Positions 11,441 to 21,800 of a stretch of 64,000 nt of DNA are shown here, in pieces. The position numbers were made by a program, and so were the translations under genes. The stretch spans positions 61,532 through 125,531 of the forward strand of contig CACRXP010000564.1 of NCBI GenBank assembly GCA_902702965.1, read 5' to 3'. The notes below the pieces were generated by a model. That model was given only the letters and a program-made list of their open reading frames with translations. It was not told where the DNA came from and searched no databases. The DNA comes from Spirometra erinaceieuropaei (taxonomy: Eukaryota; Platyhelminthes; Cestoda; Diphyllobothriidea; Diphyllobothriidae). Position 1 is the stretch's first letter; each line of letters opens with the position of its first letter.

Positions 11441-12917
11441 TTGCCGACTGATGTTTAGGAAGGACAGGGCAGCCTCCCGCACAGTCTATCTGCGTTGATA
11501 AATCAGACGGCATTTACAACCCGCATGTCCCTTGGACAGTCCTTTAAGCAGTCGACATTTCGGTGAGTACCTGTCAATCTATCCGAAGATGAAGTGGAAG
11601 AAGGAGCAGCGACCGCGCGATGGTTTAAGAGGACAGAAGAGATTTCCTGCCTTGCCTTCTGTGTAATCTGGTGTGATTGACATCCCATTTGCCAGTACTG
11701 AGACCAACTGTAGCAAGCAAAATTTAGAAAGGCAATTTTTCTACTCTCTGTACTGCACTTCTCGGTGTTAACCAACCCAAACACACCTCAGCAGCCAGGC
11801 TTTGCCAAACACTGATCCGCCAGCTCGGTCATCTATAGAATGCATGCAAGCGGCAGTGGTTTTACAATCTGGTGAATGTCGCACTCGATGATCTGGGCTC
11901 GAGACCGTGACCTAGCTAGCGGCCATCGAGGTGGAGCCCTCTTCGAATGTCAGACCGCCAGGAGATCATCCCTCCATTAAACTGTCCCACCCAGTCTTTG
12001 TACAACGAGTTCTTACAGAGCGTTCTGGTTGGACTTGGCGAGAGGGTCGAGAGAGAAACATTTTCCCGCACAACAGCTAGAAAACCCACTCCGGCGTTCG
12101 AGATTGAAGGGAAAGAGGGAGGGCGGAAATCTACCAGACCCCAACCAGCCTCCTCCTATTTCGCCTACTCCCACTTTCTACAATTACCCTCCGCCCTCTA
12201 ATTTTTTTTATTTTCTACAGGCTTACTTGCTAGGTGAAATTAGATTGGCAAATACATCACCTACAGACAAGTGTTTGCAGACCAATGCCTCCAAGTTACC
12301 CCTTTTGGGAAATGTTTTTCCGACTTGACGCATCCTCCATCATTGGCGGTTTGCGTACTTACAGCAGTCATTATTCGTAAATTTTCAATTTACTTCTGGG
12401 AAATAACATTCTGAGTGTGAACAAAACCCTCTCCAGCCCCCTCGGCAGGCAGAATGTACCGCACTCCCCTTCTCTAGGGCTCTTTCCCTGTTTACGGGCA
12501 GACACCCAAAGCCAGGGGGAGAGGGGCGGGGGGGGACGGTGTGAGCAGGAAAGTAATTTGCGTCCTTTCCTCTTGACTGGCCATGGTTATCCAGGTGCGA
12601 AGACAGCGGGCAGGCGGGTTAAAGGGATGACAGGAGTTCCAGAAATACAGGGCCTGCCCAATGACATGGCAGAATAGAGGTTAGCTACGTGAAGGAGGCA
12701 GACGTGCCTTTGGAGAATAAGCCGCGCCATACGGAGGATGGAGGTCTTGCACACCGACGGAGCTGTGACAGGACGTGCTGCTGCCGCTGGCCTGCGGACC
12801 GGAATTCCAACAGAAGTTCTCGGATCCCATGTAAACTTTTCAGCAGGGTTCACCTCGGTTGGTCTCTCAAAGACAATCTTTCGCTAGAGGTCTCCGCCAA
12901 ACACTTTGCGGACTCAT
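11441..12917. other. No recognisable gene
   Basis: Several ORFs of 80-100 codons overlap on both strands (11503-11784 minus, 11947-12328 plus, 12587-12853 minus). None shows a domain motif or convincing splice context. A GC-rich, C/T-rich patch lies at 12440-12540. Confidence 0.35.
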
Positions 12918-13300
12918 GATAGTTCGACCGCCGCGTCCGACGATGTCTACCGTGTGCTTCACAGCAAGGTGATGAGCAGGCACGGCGACTTGCGCGTGAA
13001 TTAGTTAATACTGAGAGTAGACTTGCGCAGCATCTACCACACTCTCTCCTTTCCCTCCCACCTGGACGTAGTTTCAAGACAGAGTCGAGAAGACTGAGGG
13101 CGGAAGGACGCAGGTGGATGGCGCCGGTAAACCCGTGCCTTGGCGCTCTACGCTACTTCTCTTGGTCCGACGACACAAAAGACGCGGATGGCTGAGCAGC
13201 CATGGACACGACCTGTATGCCCCGCGGGAGCGCAAGCGCATCTATTGTCAGAGAATTAGGCGTCGAGGAACTGCCAGTGCACTCCATGGTTTGCTTATCA
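12918..13300 (+). repeat. Dispersed repeat D, copy
   Basis: Near-complete plus-orientation copy. It holds GATGTCTACCGTGTGCTTCA, ACTTGCGCAGCATCTACCAC, the CACCTGGACGTAGTTTCAAG block and, at the far end, GCGGGAGCGCAAGCGCATCT. The same order of blocks is found at 40640-41090. Confidence 0.6.
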
Positions 13301-13754
13301 TGACAAAACAGAGGATCAGATGCAGAGTTACACGACATCTGCGGTGTGCGCTCCATCCGAGTTGACGCTCAGGGCGCTGTCAATTTCGATCAGTGGTAAC
13401 GATAGTGTCAGGGTGGTACTACTCGTTATCTTACAGACAAAAGTGACATCGGGAGGGGGAAGGCGGTGAGGCACTACACCAACTAGCGCACTGGGGGCGA
13501 GAGGTCCTAGTGCACGCCAGTCGTAACGCGGAGCTCTAGGCACTAGGCTCGATGGGGCACGAACTAAGCGAGTGTCGGGCGCGGAAATAAGGACCGCCGC
13601 ACTACAGGTGATATCGCGCTAAATTCCAGGAGGGTACCTATTACCGTGCTTCAATTTTAACACTGACCCCCACTATTTTAACCATAACACCAACGCTAAC
13701 CCTCTAGACGCTGTTAATAGAAGCGAAAATGTGAGTTCTAGGAAGTTGTCGTGA

Positions 13755-13845
13755 AGGAGGAGACACGGTCAATGGAACAAGAGCTTTATTAACCCCAAAT
13801 TTCGGGTTCTTACTCGAATTCATCATCAGAGACAGAGACAGATTA
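13755..13845 (-). ncRNA. Hammerhead-like motif, repeat 3' end
   Basis: Minus strand: CTCTGATGATGAATTCGAG, loop, AAGAACCC, then GAAATTTGGG and TTAATAAAGCTC. It is an inverted partner of 14345-14435 and a diverged relative of 38068-38120 and 63548-63625. The stem pairs only partly in this copy. See the finding on hammerhead-like motifs. Confidence 0.4.
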
Positions 13846-14344
13846 TTCTGGACACGGATGACTGAGCACGCAACAGCAGAGAGGAGGAACGACGCCAGTT
13901 CCTAAGTCACCTCATTCGACGGGACCCGACCACACATTTACGTGTGACAACGCAGAAATTCTCGCTAGAGGCGACAACCAATTGGGTCGCGAACTGCTTG
14001 AGTCAGAGTTTCCCGGTCTTCAATCAATCAACAAGCGCAACGACATACTTGCTCCATATTCGGCACTGAGACTTTGATTACGCGAAGTGCTTAGCCATGA
14101 GGAGAACGTGCGGATGAGCCCAATTTCTCAGGACCCTCAGGGATGACGTAGTCCGGCAGTCAGTAACTCGATTGCATACGATGGGCGTGAGAGCCGATAA
14201 TCTGTACCGGCACACAGGCGCATAGCAATTATATACTCCATTACCTGGTCAGTCGAACGCTGCCAACTGTGATAGACGTGTAGCGGCCTAGCAACTGCAC
14301 CCTATAAATACTGCAACACATGGGCAATTTACTATCCTTAGCTG

Positions 14345-14435
14345 ACTCTGTCTCTGATGGTGGATTCGAGCGAGAATCAGAAACGTCCGGCTAATGAGGC
14401 TCTTTTTCTAGCGATCGTGTCTCCTTCTTGGCCTC
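14345..14435 (+). ncRNA. Hammerhead-like motif, repeat 3' end
   Basis: Plus strand: CTCTGATGGTGGATTCGAG, CGAGAATC, AGAAACGTC. The core resembles CUGAUGA - stem II - GAAA with a self-complementary ACGT, as in dimeric-type hammerheads. An extra base lies between CUGAUGR and the stem. Helix I pairing near the core is poor, so activity is doubtful. Confidence 0.4.
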
Positions 14436-14659
14436 CGCAAGACCATTGGTGAACGGTTTCCCACTCCGATTTGGCAATCGGGCGTCTGTCTGTGAGGAAG
14501 TCGGCTTACTACTTGTAACCGTTTATAAGTGGGGTTTAGCAGGCGAGCGTTCTGTTTTTGATATATGAGGACGATTGCCTTGATTGGCTGACTCACGTGG
14601 AAGTAATGTTCGCCGAGGATGCGCTGAAATTGCACAGTTATCTGGATTGATTGCAATAG

Positions 14660-15265
14660 TGGTGTACTGAGTGACTCCTTAACTTCAATTTCAACAAATG
14701 CAAAGTCACCCGACTACGTTTAAGTTACCGAGAGATTATGCGATTTAAATATCAATATTTCATCGAAAGTCACCAACTCGAAGGAGCTGGTGTGCATGAC
14801 GCCCACTCAAACCTTCGTTTCACTGCGCCAAGAAATTAAAGAGGGTTATGGGTATCCTCAGAGCAATCGGGACATTTTCATCTGATTTTGGTGAAGAGAA
14901 TTTTGAGCGATTGTTTGGAAAATTTATTCGGTCGGCATCAGAATATTGTGTTCAGGCCTGGCACCCTTGACTGAAACACAACTACTCTTTTGGGATACAT
15001 TCAAGGAAGGGTGACCAAACTTAAGAGACGACTCGAAAGGATCGAACTTTTTACAGGTGATAACTTGAAGTGGTAGCTAACGTCTTCTCACACGGGGTGA
15101 TTGGAGAATGGGACAAGCTTCCTAATTTGGCTGTTCTGGTGAAAAGGGTTCGGACATTTAAAGGAAGACTTGATGGGATGTTACTTGATGGCCATCCATT
15201 TACTCGTTCACCACACATTTATGTAAAGACGTACTTTTTTTCAGAATATTGCTGTAAATAAAGTT
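14660..15265 (+). pseudogene. LINE (CR1/Jockey-like) reverse transcriptase C-terminal remnant
   Basis: Translated pieces in shifting frames follow the end of a non-LTR retrotransposon RT. FNFNKCKVTRL near 14680 corresponds to the FNxxKC block. A KELG-type block lies near 14780. RSASEYCVQAWHP near 14930-14970 corresponds to the RPxLEYCxQAW block. VFSHGVIGEWDKLPNLAVL and RTFKGRLDGMLL (about 15080-15185) correspond to the FSxRVIxxWNxLP...FKxxLD end. A stop follows WHP and at least two frameshifts are needed, so it is dead. AATAAAG at about 15258 may be the 3' signal. A SINE-R cluster lies directly downstream. Confidence 0.75.
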
Positions 15266-15302
15266 TTCAAAAGCTCTGCCTATATCCCCTATATATACAT
15301 AT

Positions 15303-15592
15303 ATAATGGTAGAGGGGGACGCTCATCGATCGTTTGTAGGGAACTCACTCGTCCTATTGTGCCTTACGGGCTCTCTCTCGAGTTCAACCAGCAGTCGCAC
15401 AGCGGCGATTGATATAGGCAAAATGGTATTGCCAAAAAAGACAAGGAAGACTGGAATGGCCATTTCTGGCTTATTAGCCGTCGTCAGCCAGTCATACCCG
15501 ACTCATAAGTGTGAAACACCCGAGGCTCAAACTCGCGACCTGTTAGTTAGAAGTCCACGCCTCTAAACGCTAAGCCACAGGCCCGTTGTCCT
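15303..15592 (-). mobile_element. SINE-R, nearly full-length
   Basis: Minus-strand copy with the 3' flank (CGCTCATCGATCGTTTGTAG), body (GAATGGCCATTTCTGGCTTA) and tRNA-like head. The head's B box appears as CGAGGCTCAAACTCGCGACC and the A-box side as CGCTAAGCCACAGGCCCGTT. It faces the plus-strand copies downstream, giving a head-to-head arrangement. Confidence 0.75.
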
Positions 15593-15715
15593 TATCGGTA
15601 ATACTATTCTGTCTATATCATGCGCCGCTGTGCGTCTGCTGGTTGAACTCGAGAAGGAATGCCCTAAGGCACAACAGAACGAGTGAGACCCGTAGAAACG
15701 ATCGGTGGGCGCTCC
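15593..15715 (+). mobile_element. SINE-R 3' fragment
   Basis: Starts in TATCGGTAATACTATTCTGT and runs through GCGCCGCTGTGCGTCTGCTG to GGTGGGCGCTCCTTTACC, the plus-strand 3' flank of the family. The tRNA head is absent. It separates the two tRNA-bearing copies. Confidence 0.6.
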
Positions 15716-15734
15716 TTTACCATTATTACTCTCG

Positions 15735-15935
15735 ATCGCAACCGACAGGACAACGGGCTCGTGGCTCAGTGGTTAGAGGCGTTGCACTTCTAACTAACAG
15801 GTCGCGAGTTCGAGCCCCAGATGTTCCACATTTCGGGATTGGGTATGACTTGCTTACGACGGCTAACAAGTCAGAAATGGTCATTCTTGTTTCCCTTGTC
15901 TTTGTCGGTAATACCATTCTGTCTAAATAAATATA
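15735..15935 (+). mobile_element. SINE-R with intact tRNA-Arg-like head
   Basis: This is the best tRNA-like head in the window. It reads GGGCTCGTGGCTCAGTGG then TTAGAGG (A box) and GGTCGCGAGTTCGAGCCCC (B box). CTTCTAA between them gives an anticodon loop with TCT (Arg). The body TGACTTGCTTACGACGGC and the CATTCTTGTTTCCCTTGTCT segment follow, ending in TATATA. I call it a SINE and not a tRNA gene, because the same body follows every copy and the acceptor stem is imperfect. Confidence 0.75.
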
Positions 15936-16179
15936 TACTAAATTAATAAGGAGGGTCCATATTCCAATGCCATAAGGCTTCTTATCATAGAATGCATCGG
16001 GAATCATTTTCTTACCCACACGCAGGCAAGGGCCTGCGTAAAGATAGGTGTTTCGTCTACACATCTCATGAAAATGGATCGCATGCACGACAACAAGCAA
16101 ACGGCTGCGCTGGGCATTACTTCCAACTTCTGTCAGTTTATCTGGTATTTTAAAGAAGGGGCGGAAGATGAGAACCCAC

Positions 16180-16491
16180 CCAGTGATTATGAGCTCCTGA
16201 TAGGAACAGAGATTAGAGCCCCACTCGCCACCATTGATTGGCCACTTTCGGGAGCTGAAGGCGTCAGAAGCAGTCGGGGTGGGCTGATCCTGGGGGCCTC
16301 GGGATCCCATAGCGGCGGAGGAACCTGCCGCGGGTGTCGCCGAAGCTGCTGCGGCCGCAGCCCGTTTTCCATGACTGCCAACAGAGTAGAAGGCCGGCAC
16401 CAAGTCCACTGGACAGTCAACCACGTAATAGCAGGCCGTCACCGGTGAGATCGCAAGGTCCATCGGGTAGGGGTTCTCGAAGCTTGGATAC
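16180..16491 (-). CDS. STXBP5: Tomosyn (STXBP5-like) exon, FENPYPMD / IITG segment
   Basis: Tomosyn binds syntaxin and SNAP-25 family SNAREs and restrains vesicle priming at the plasma membrane. It has two WD40 propellers and an R-SNARE tail. This 312-nt exon starts after a good acceptor (TCCCACTCACTGACTAG) and ends before GTGGGT. It starts and ends inside codons (one base completing a codon, two left over). It reads YPSFENPYPMDLAISPVTA, then CYYVVDCPVDLVPAFYSVG, and ends KWPINGGEWGSNLCSYQE-LIITG. This follows the vertebrate tomosyn order FENPYPMD - ADCPPDL - YSIG - KEWPVSGG - IIITG closely, and fits Lgl proteins less well. A 35-40 residue Ala/Ser/Pro-rich insert sits between YSVG and KWPINGG. 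A stop in the intron shows the longer ORF (to 15726) is read-through into a SINE. Confidence 0.9.
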
Positions 16492-16620
16492 CTAGTCAGT
16501 GAGTGGGACGAGGGACGCAAAAAAAGAAGCTTGGTGAGAAGATTAAATTATCATGCACGTGGTTTATAACACAACGGAGGTCCTGATTTCTCAGATAGCG
16601 CCTACGTCCCCGCGTTTCCG

Positions 16621-16660
16621 CCCCTTCCTCCTCCTCCTCCTCCTCCTCCTCCTCCTTCAA
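16621..16660. repeat. (TCC)n microsatellite
   Basis: Eleven or so CTC units on the plus strand, about 130 bp upstream (in gene sense) of the tomosyn exon acceptor. On the minus strand this is (GGA)n, so it is not the polypyrimidine tract of that exon. Confidence 0.85.
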
Positions 16661-17449
16661 ACCATAAACGTTTTGAATTTAAAGGCTGCGTCTGCAACTC
16701 CTAAGTCTGGGGTAGGATAGAAATAAAGTCTGATTTGCAACAACGGTAAAGGCGGGGGGAGTCGAAAATAAAGGTAGGATCGGAAAACGCCAGCGCAGAA
16801 TGAATTTGGAAAACCGATGTTAATGAAGGCTGAGACTCGTGCGAATTTAGCACCTGATATAATTTCGGCAACACTGGTCTAAATTCTTCGTTGCCTTTCG
16901 CGTACTTCGACAGTCGACAAAGTAACTACGTTTAGCCGTTGCCCGGACGTTTACACTTAATCCTAGTTATCTTCCTAAACGGTAGAGAATCATGGAGGTT
17001 CAAACTGATGATAACACTGAAGCCAAGATTCACTCAGTGACAGTTTCGTGGCACAAATTTCCATTGACTTTTGATGTCTTTATAAATTCAAATTGATTTT
17101 ATACAGAACTTATGCAAAGTGTGCTTGCTCTTACTCATTTATTAAAAAACTAAATATTCTCTAAATTTATTCTCGAGAAAGAGAAACTTCAGATTTTAAA
17201 AGTTTTTGGTTATGAAATTTTTAAGACCGTGCAGTGTACATTCAGACAGCATCTCCCCTGTCCTTTTATTAATGATCCCCATAAGGTATGCAACACATTC
17301 TGCGCGCATTGCACAATTTTGTGAACTATACATAGTGCCTACTTAAGGGCATACAGGGATATACGATATTTTCCACGCGAAAAGTATACACTTTTTTAGA
17401 ATGAAGCCACTAAACGCTAATGCAACAGCTGGTCCGACTCAAACTAAGT

Positions 17450-17870
17450 CGTGAATTGGGGAACTTTTTTAAAACCTGAACATAGCCTTCCTCTGACTAC
17501 AAAGTGTGAAGATAGCGTAATTTGCTACCTAATGAGTTCAAGAAAACATATTTTTGCGGATTTTTTCCTCAAAATATATTTGGACTTATAAGGGCCTCGG
17601 AAGTAAGTGTGATAAAAACATACTACTTAAGTAGTCATTTTTTATCCATTTCGTTCTTTACAGGAAGCTAAATAGAAGTGCAATCAAAAGACAACATTCT
17701 GGTGAGTTCGAAACATCAAAGGACTAGGTCGCATGGTAATCAGTGTTACAATTTCACCCAAGTAATCTTTTCTAGTCGAAGACGCATTGCAGAATTTCAG
17801 TTAACAGTCCACGAGATCGATTACTCAATGTAAGTGCCCACTGGACAGAAATATATTTAACATCCGGAAT
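17450..17870 (+). repeat. Diverged relative of the palindromic MITE arm
   Basis: Shares with the right arm of 26896-27919 the strings ATAAGGGCCTCGGAAGTAAG, CATACTACTTAAGTAGTCAT and GACGCATTGCAGAATTTCAG, in the same order. The terminal sequence is too worn to place the ends. Confidence 0.45.
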
Positions 17871-18059
17871 ATGAGATAACCGTGGGCAGACTTGTGTAGC
17901 CGTTAGGCAATTAGGCAGAACATAGACGGCAGCCATTGTAATTAGACAAAGGGGCTAAATCTGTCTTTGTTGGTAATCCCATCCTGCATATACGGTAACA
18001 TGAGTTATTCCGTGAAATCTTAAGCGAAATTCTGATCTGTTTCCGATTGGAAAGGACTA

Positions 18060-18400
18060 GCTAGGTTGGGTTGTAAAACTGGTAATTTTGCAACACGATC
18101 CCGACAAGTGCCCGCCCACACCTACGAAATGGGTTACGAGTTTAACTTCGCAGCCACCAAAATAGTCGCCCACGCCGGAAACAAAACAGGCCGAGAATTG
18201 ATTGAAGCCTGGGCCTCGGATGAGAACTCTGTCAATCGATTTATCGATCTGGCGCCGGCGTACAGAGCCCTGCGTAGTCACATACAGTCTTCCGCCGTCG
18301 GTCGATGATTGGCCTATATGCCCTATAATTGTCGCTTGTTCTGTTGCTGCCACTACCTCTGACGATGGACTCCTGTACTCCTGTTCAAGCTACTTAAAAT
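18060..18400 (+). pseudogene. PLE GIY-YIG C-terminal remnant
   Basis: The frame at about 18095-18308 reads RQVPAHTYEMGYEFNFAAT, KIVAHAGNKTGRELIEAWA and NSVNRFIDLAPAYRALRSH. It lines up with the C-terminal half of PLE endonucleases (H-x-x-GHxFxW, R-x-x-EAW, IDLxxxYxxLR) and with the copy at 53522-53743. The 3' flank (TGATTGGCC...CTTGTTCTGTTGCTG) matches 1580-1640. The catalytic N-terminal half is missing. Confidence 0.75.
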
Positions 18401-18482
18401 TGTCTGTCACAAGTGGCCCTGCGTTCATTTTCTTTGTCTTCGCCTGAGAAGTAAGGACTGCTCTTATAAGAGGTTTGCTGGT

Positions 18483-19106
18483 CAAAAACTCACACAAGAT
18501 TCCTCAGCAAGGGAATATGAAGTGGAAAGTGGGGGGAGGGGGCGGAGAAAGTCCACACGTCAGATATAAAATCCACAATGCCAGAACATCAAGAACCCAT
18601 TGTGGAATAAAGACAGTTTTGAAAATAATTTTGTGAATATCTAGTCAATCAGACAGTCTGCGCGATAAGTGTCCCCCTCCTAAAATCCGCTTACATGGGA
18701 AGGAGGAGACAGAGAGAGAGAGAGAGGAAAGATGGTTTTCTCCGGGAGGGGGGGGAGTGCCCACGCATTGGTGTGATAAGCAAATGATAAACTGACTTCA
18801 AAAACTCACACAAGATTCCTCCGCAAGGGAATATGAAGTGGAAAGTGGGGGGAGGGGGCGGAGAAAGTCCACACGTCAGTTAAAAAACCAGAACATCAAG
18901 AACCCATTGTGGAATAAAGTCAGTTTTGAACATAATTTTGTGAATAAGTAGTCACTCAGACGGTCTGCGCGATAAGTGTCCCCCTCCTAAAATCCGCTTC
19001 CATGGGAAGGAGGAGACAGAGAGAGAGAGGAAAGATGGTTTTCTCTGGGAGGGGGGGGGGAGAGTGGTCACGCATTAGAGTGATAAGCAAATGATAAACT
19101 GACTTC
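18483..19106. repeat. Tandem duplication, 2 x ~310 bp
   Basis: Copies start at 18483 and 18799 (period 316) with AAAAACTCACACAAGATTCC and end with GATAAACTGACTTC. They differ mainly by small indels and a few substitutions, for example loss of about a dozen bases after ACACGTCAG. Each copy contains a GA run and a G run. No coding frame was recognised. Confidence 0.9.
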
Positions 19107-20133
19107 TTGGGGAACCGTACTACACCACAACTAGGCTTTTAGGGGTGTGATCCCTAGGGGTTTTGGTTGGTCACATAATCCGCCTCTCAAGCAGACGCAG
19201 TTGACCACTATTTTCTTGCTGAATGCATGTCCTGACAGAGTGTACCGTGCTCTCAGCACGGCTCCTATCGGACCATCATCAGGTGAAGGCCCTCGGATCA
19301 GCATTCAGAAATGAACGCAAACAAAATGCGGGCAGGCGCACTGCTAGGGGTTGGTCAAAATGGAACAACGGACTGCTTCTTATAGGCTTCGACCAATGCG
19401 AGGTCAGTTTAGCAAGCATTTTTTGCAAAACACACACATGCAAAAACGTGGCTTCTAGAAACATGGCCTACATGCGCCGTAACAGGCAAAACATAAACCG
19501 AAATACTGTTCAACGTCATACATGCTAGCAATGGCTAGTTTTTTAAAATAGAAAACGACTCAATATACCTACGTATCGATAGTTAATGGATACAGAAAAA
19601 ATAAGCAAGCACATATATGTATATATTTATGAGATTGATTTAAACTGGCTTTTTGAAGGGTGTTCAAATATAAGCCAGTGTCACGCGTGTACAGGTTAGT
19701 AGAATGTTACTTGCTACAGAAACACCAGCCGACTTATCTAATCGGTTCGAGAAGAAATCAAAAAAGTTTGGGCAATGTTCCAAGGGTTTTGGAACACACT
19801 GGTAAAAAAGAGGCGATGAAATTTTGTTAAAGTCATTTTCAATGACGGCGATGACAACGACGAAGTCGTCGTCCGTATAAATTAGCCTCATTTGCGCAAA
19901 ATCTAAACTTAGACAAAAATAATCTCGCATCTACCATAGCATAAGAAATTCTTACGAACGATAAGGGTTTAGCATTGAGGAGGAGCACTTTACAAACCCC
20001 AGACGACCATTATCACTTGTCAACACTATCACACGATGAAAGGAAAATAATAAAGACCAAAAAGCCAAGAGCATCGCCATTCGCTCTGGAAACAAATGAA
20101 CTTCAAGTATTTGAAGCATTTTGTCCCCGGTAC
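19107..20133. other. No recognisable gene
   Basis: ORFs at 19223-19528 (plus), 19664-19930 (minus) and 19975-20235 (plus) have no motif support. The last one reads into the 137-bp hairpin. Confidence 0.35.
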
Positions 20134-20453
20134 GAAGTTGAAGTAGGCAAGAGCGGCAGAATTTATTGGTGGCAAAAAATTTCACGACTGCTCTTCAGCT
20201 GCATCCTGTCGCTTCATAAGAGAGATAACGAGTGAGAACATACAACAGATTTGAATTCGTACAGAAAATCGATTAGCCAGCTTTGACCAAAACCCTGACC
20301 TTGCTGTTTCTGCATTGATTTTCTGTACGAATTCAAATCTGTTGTATGTTCTCACTCGTTATCTCTCTTATGAAGCAACAGGATGCAGCTGAAGAGCAGT
20401 CGCGAAATTTTTTGGTACCAATAAATCCTGCCGTTCTTGCTTACTTCAACTTC
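20134..20453. repeat. 137-bp perfect-like inverted repeat (hairpin)
   Basis: Left arm 20134-20270 and right arm 20317-20453 are reverse complements with only a handful of mismatches and one small indel. They are separated by a 46-bp spacer. The inner arm ends are CAGAAAATC and GATTTTCTG. A PLE fragment begins directly after the right arm. Confidence 0.9.
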
Positions 20454-20454
20454 A

Positions 20455-20930
20455 AGTATAACTTTGGACAAGCCAGAATACTATGGAAGGATGCTATTGA
20501 TATCAGAAGATAGATCATCACGGACACTGCCATTATCATTATTTAACTTCAAATTATAGATGGAGAGCGTGAATGACATCTTTGTTGTCGTCAAAAAGGA
20601 TGAAAAGCTATTTGATGTTTGTGGATGTGAACTTTACAGTTTGGCCACAATAAACAGCATCGCATGCTTCGCATGGTATCTTGTAGACGACTACTGTCTT
20701 CTACAGATAGCCAACCCTATCCCTAGAGTGTACATGCCGACGGCGTAAGGTAGTCGCTGGTCTATACATCTCTTGTATTTTGGTGTTTTCTCAAGTGTCT
20801 TTCAACGATTACCGACACATCTTTGATGTGTGGGAGAATTCGCCAAGTATTTGCTTTGGCGTCTGCTTGGTATTATTTAATTCCTTCTCTTTTGACTCTT
20901 GTTTCCTCATGCCTCTACATACAATTTTGG
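20455..20930 (-). pseudogene. PLE GIY-YIG remnant, duplicated copy A
   Basis: On the minus strand the frame reads LKDT, then VVVYKIPCEACDAVYCGQT, a clear linker plus GIY-YIG N-terminal block with stops inside. It is a direct duplicate of 21445-21800. A shorter unit (TTTGGACAAGCCAGAATACT near 20463) recurs at 20931, so the locus has been duplicated in pieces. It is inactive. Confidence 0.65.
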
Positions 20931-21444
20931 ACAAACCAGAATACTATGGAAGGATGCTGTCGATATCAGAAGATAGATCAGCACGGAACCTGCCAAAACA
21001 CGGATATCATCTATTTGCTGTGTGTCCAAGTGCCTTGCAGGGAGGAATCATCTGTCAGGCGATATTGTCAAGTCCCTGCGACAAACTGAGTCCATGGGCT
21101 GCCTAGGGTTCACAAAATTGAAATCCCACAGTGGTACTTCCACAAGCTCCATCCGTTGACAAAGGATTGTGAAACTGAGAACGAGAATTCTATAGAGTTT
21201 CCGGAGGAAATACGAGTACTCACAATTTAAACAGATGAGACAACGGCATCCTTTGATGTCGTATTTCGATTCACGTCTTGGTCACTAGCTTCGACGAAGC
21301 CGTGCACAGGAGGACTCTTCCAGACTTGCGACATGGATGCTCCTGCTTCTGACTAGAGACTAACTTCTCATTCTCACAGGAATACTACTAACAGCTGAAG
21401 GTAACTCAACTCTGACCTCCATGCTTGAATAACGATGTAAAAAT

Positions 21445-21800
21445 TAGAGGCTACGACTCTATCATTATTCAACTTCAAAGTATGAATGCAGAGCGTAAAT
21501 GGCATCTTCATTGTCGTCAAAAAGGATGAAAAGCTATTTGATGTTTGTTGACGCGAACTTTCAAGTTTGGCCACAATAAACAGCATCGCATGCTTCCTAT
21601 GGTATCTTGTAGACGACTCCCGTCTTCTACAGATAGCCAACCCCATCCCTAGAGTGTACATGCCGACGGCGTAAGGCAGTCGATGGTCTATACATCTCTT
21701 GTATTTTGGTGTTTTCTCAAGTGTCTTTCAACGACTTCTGACACATCTTTGATGTATGGAGAATTCGCCAAGTATTTGTTTTGGGTGCCTGCTTGGAACT
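21445..21800 (-). pseudogene. PLE GIY-YIG remnant, duplicated copy B
   Basis: Minus-strand frame with VVYKIP, then EACDAVYCGQT (IPC is IP-stop here). It is about 90% like copy A across CGTCAAAAAGGATGAAAAGC and GTGTACATGCCGACGGCGTA, spaced about 905 bp away in the same orientation. It is inactive. Confidence 0.65.

Noticed and set aside
15748..15822. Plus-strand tRNA-Arg(TCT) gene
   Set aside because: It is the head of a SINE: the same body follows in more than ten copies and the acceptor stem is incomplete.
15726..16179. C-terminal continuation of the 264-codon minus ORF beyond the tomosyn exon
   Set aside because: It passes a GTGGGT donor and then reads into a SINE-R copy on the opposite strand. 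Tomosyn similarity stops exactly at IITG.
19664..19930. Minus ORF with YTDDDFVVV, resembling an RT YxDD box or a tomosyn strand
   Set aside because: The motif comes from a GAC/GTC-rich simple stretch. The flanking residues match neither family.
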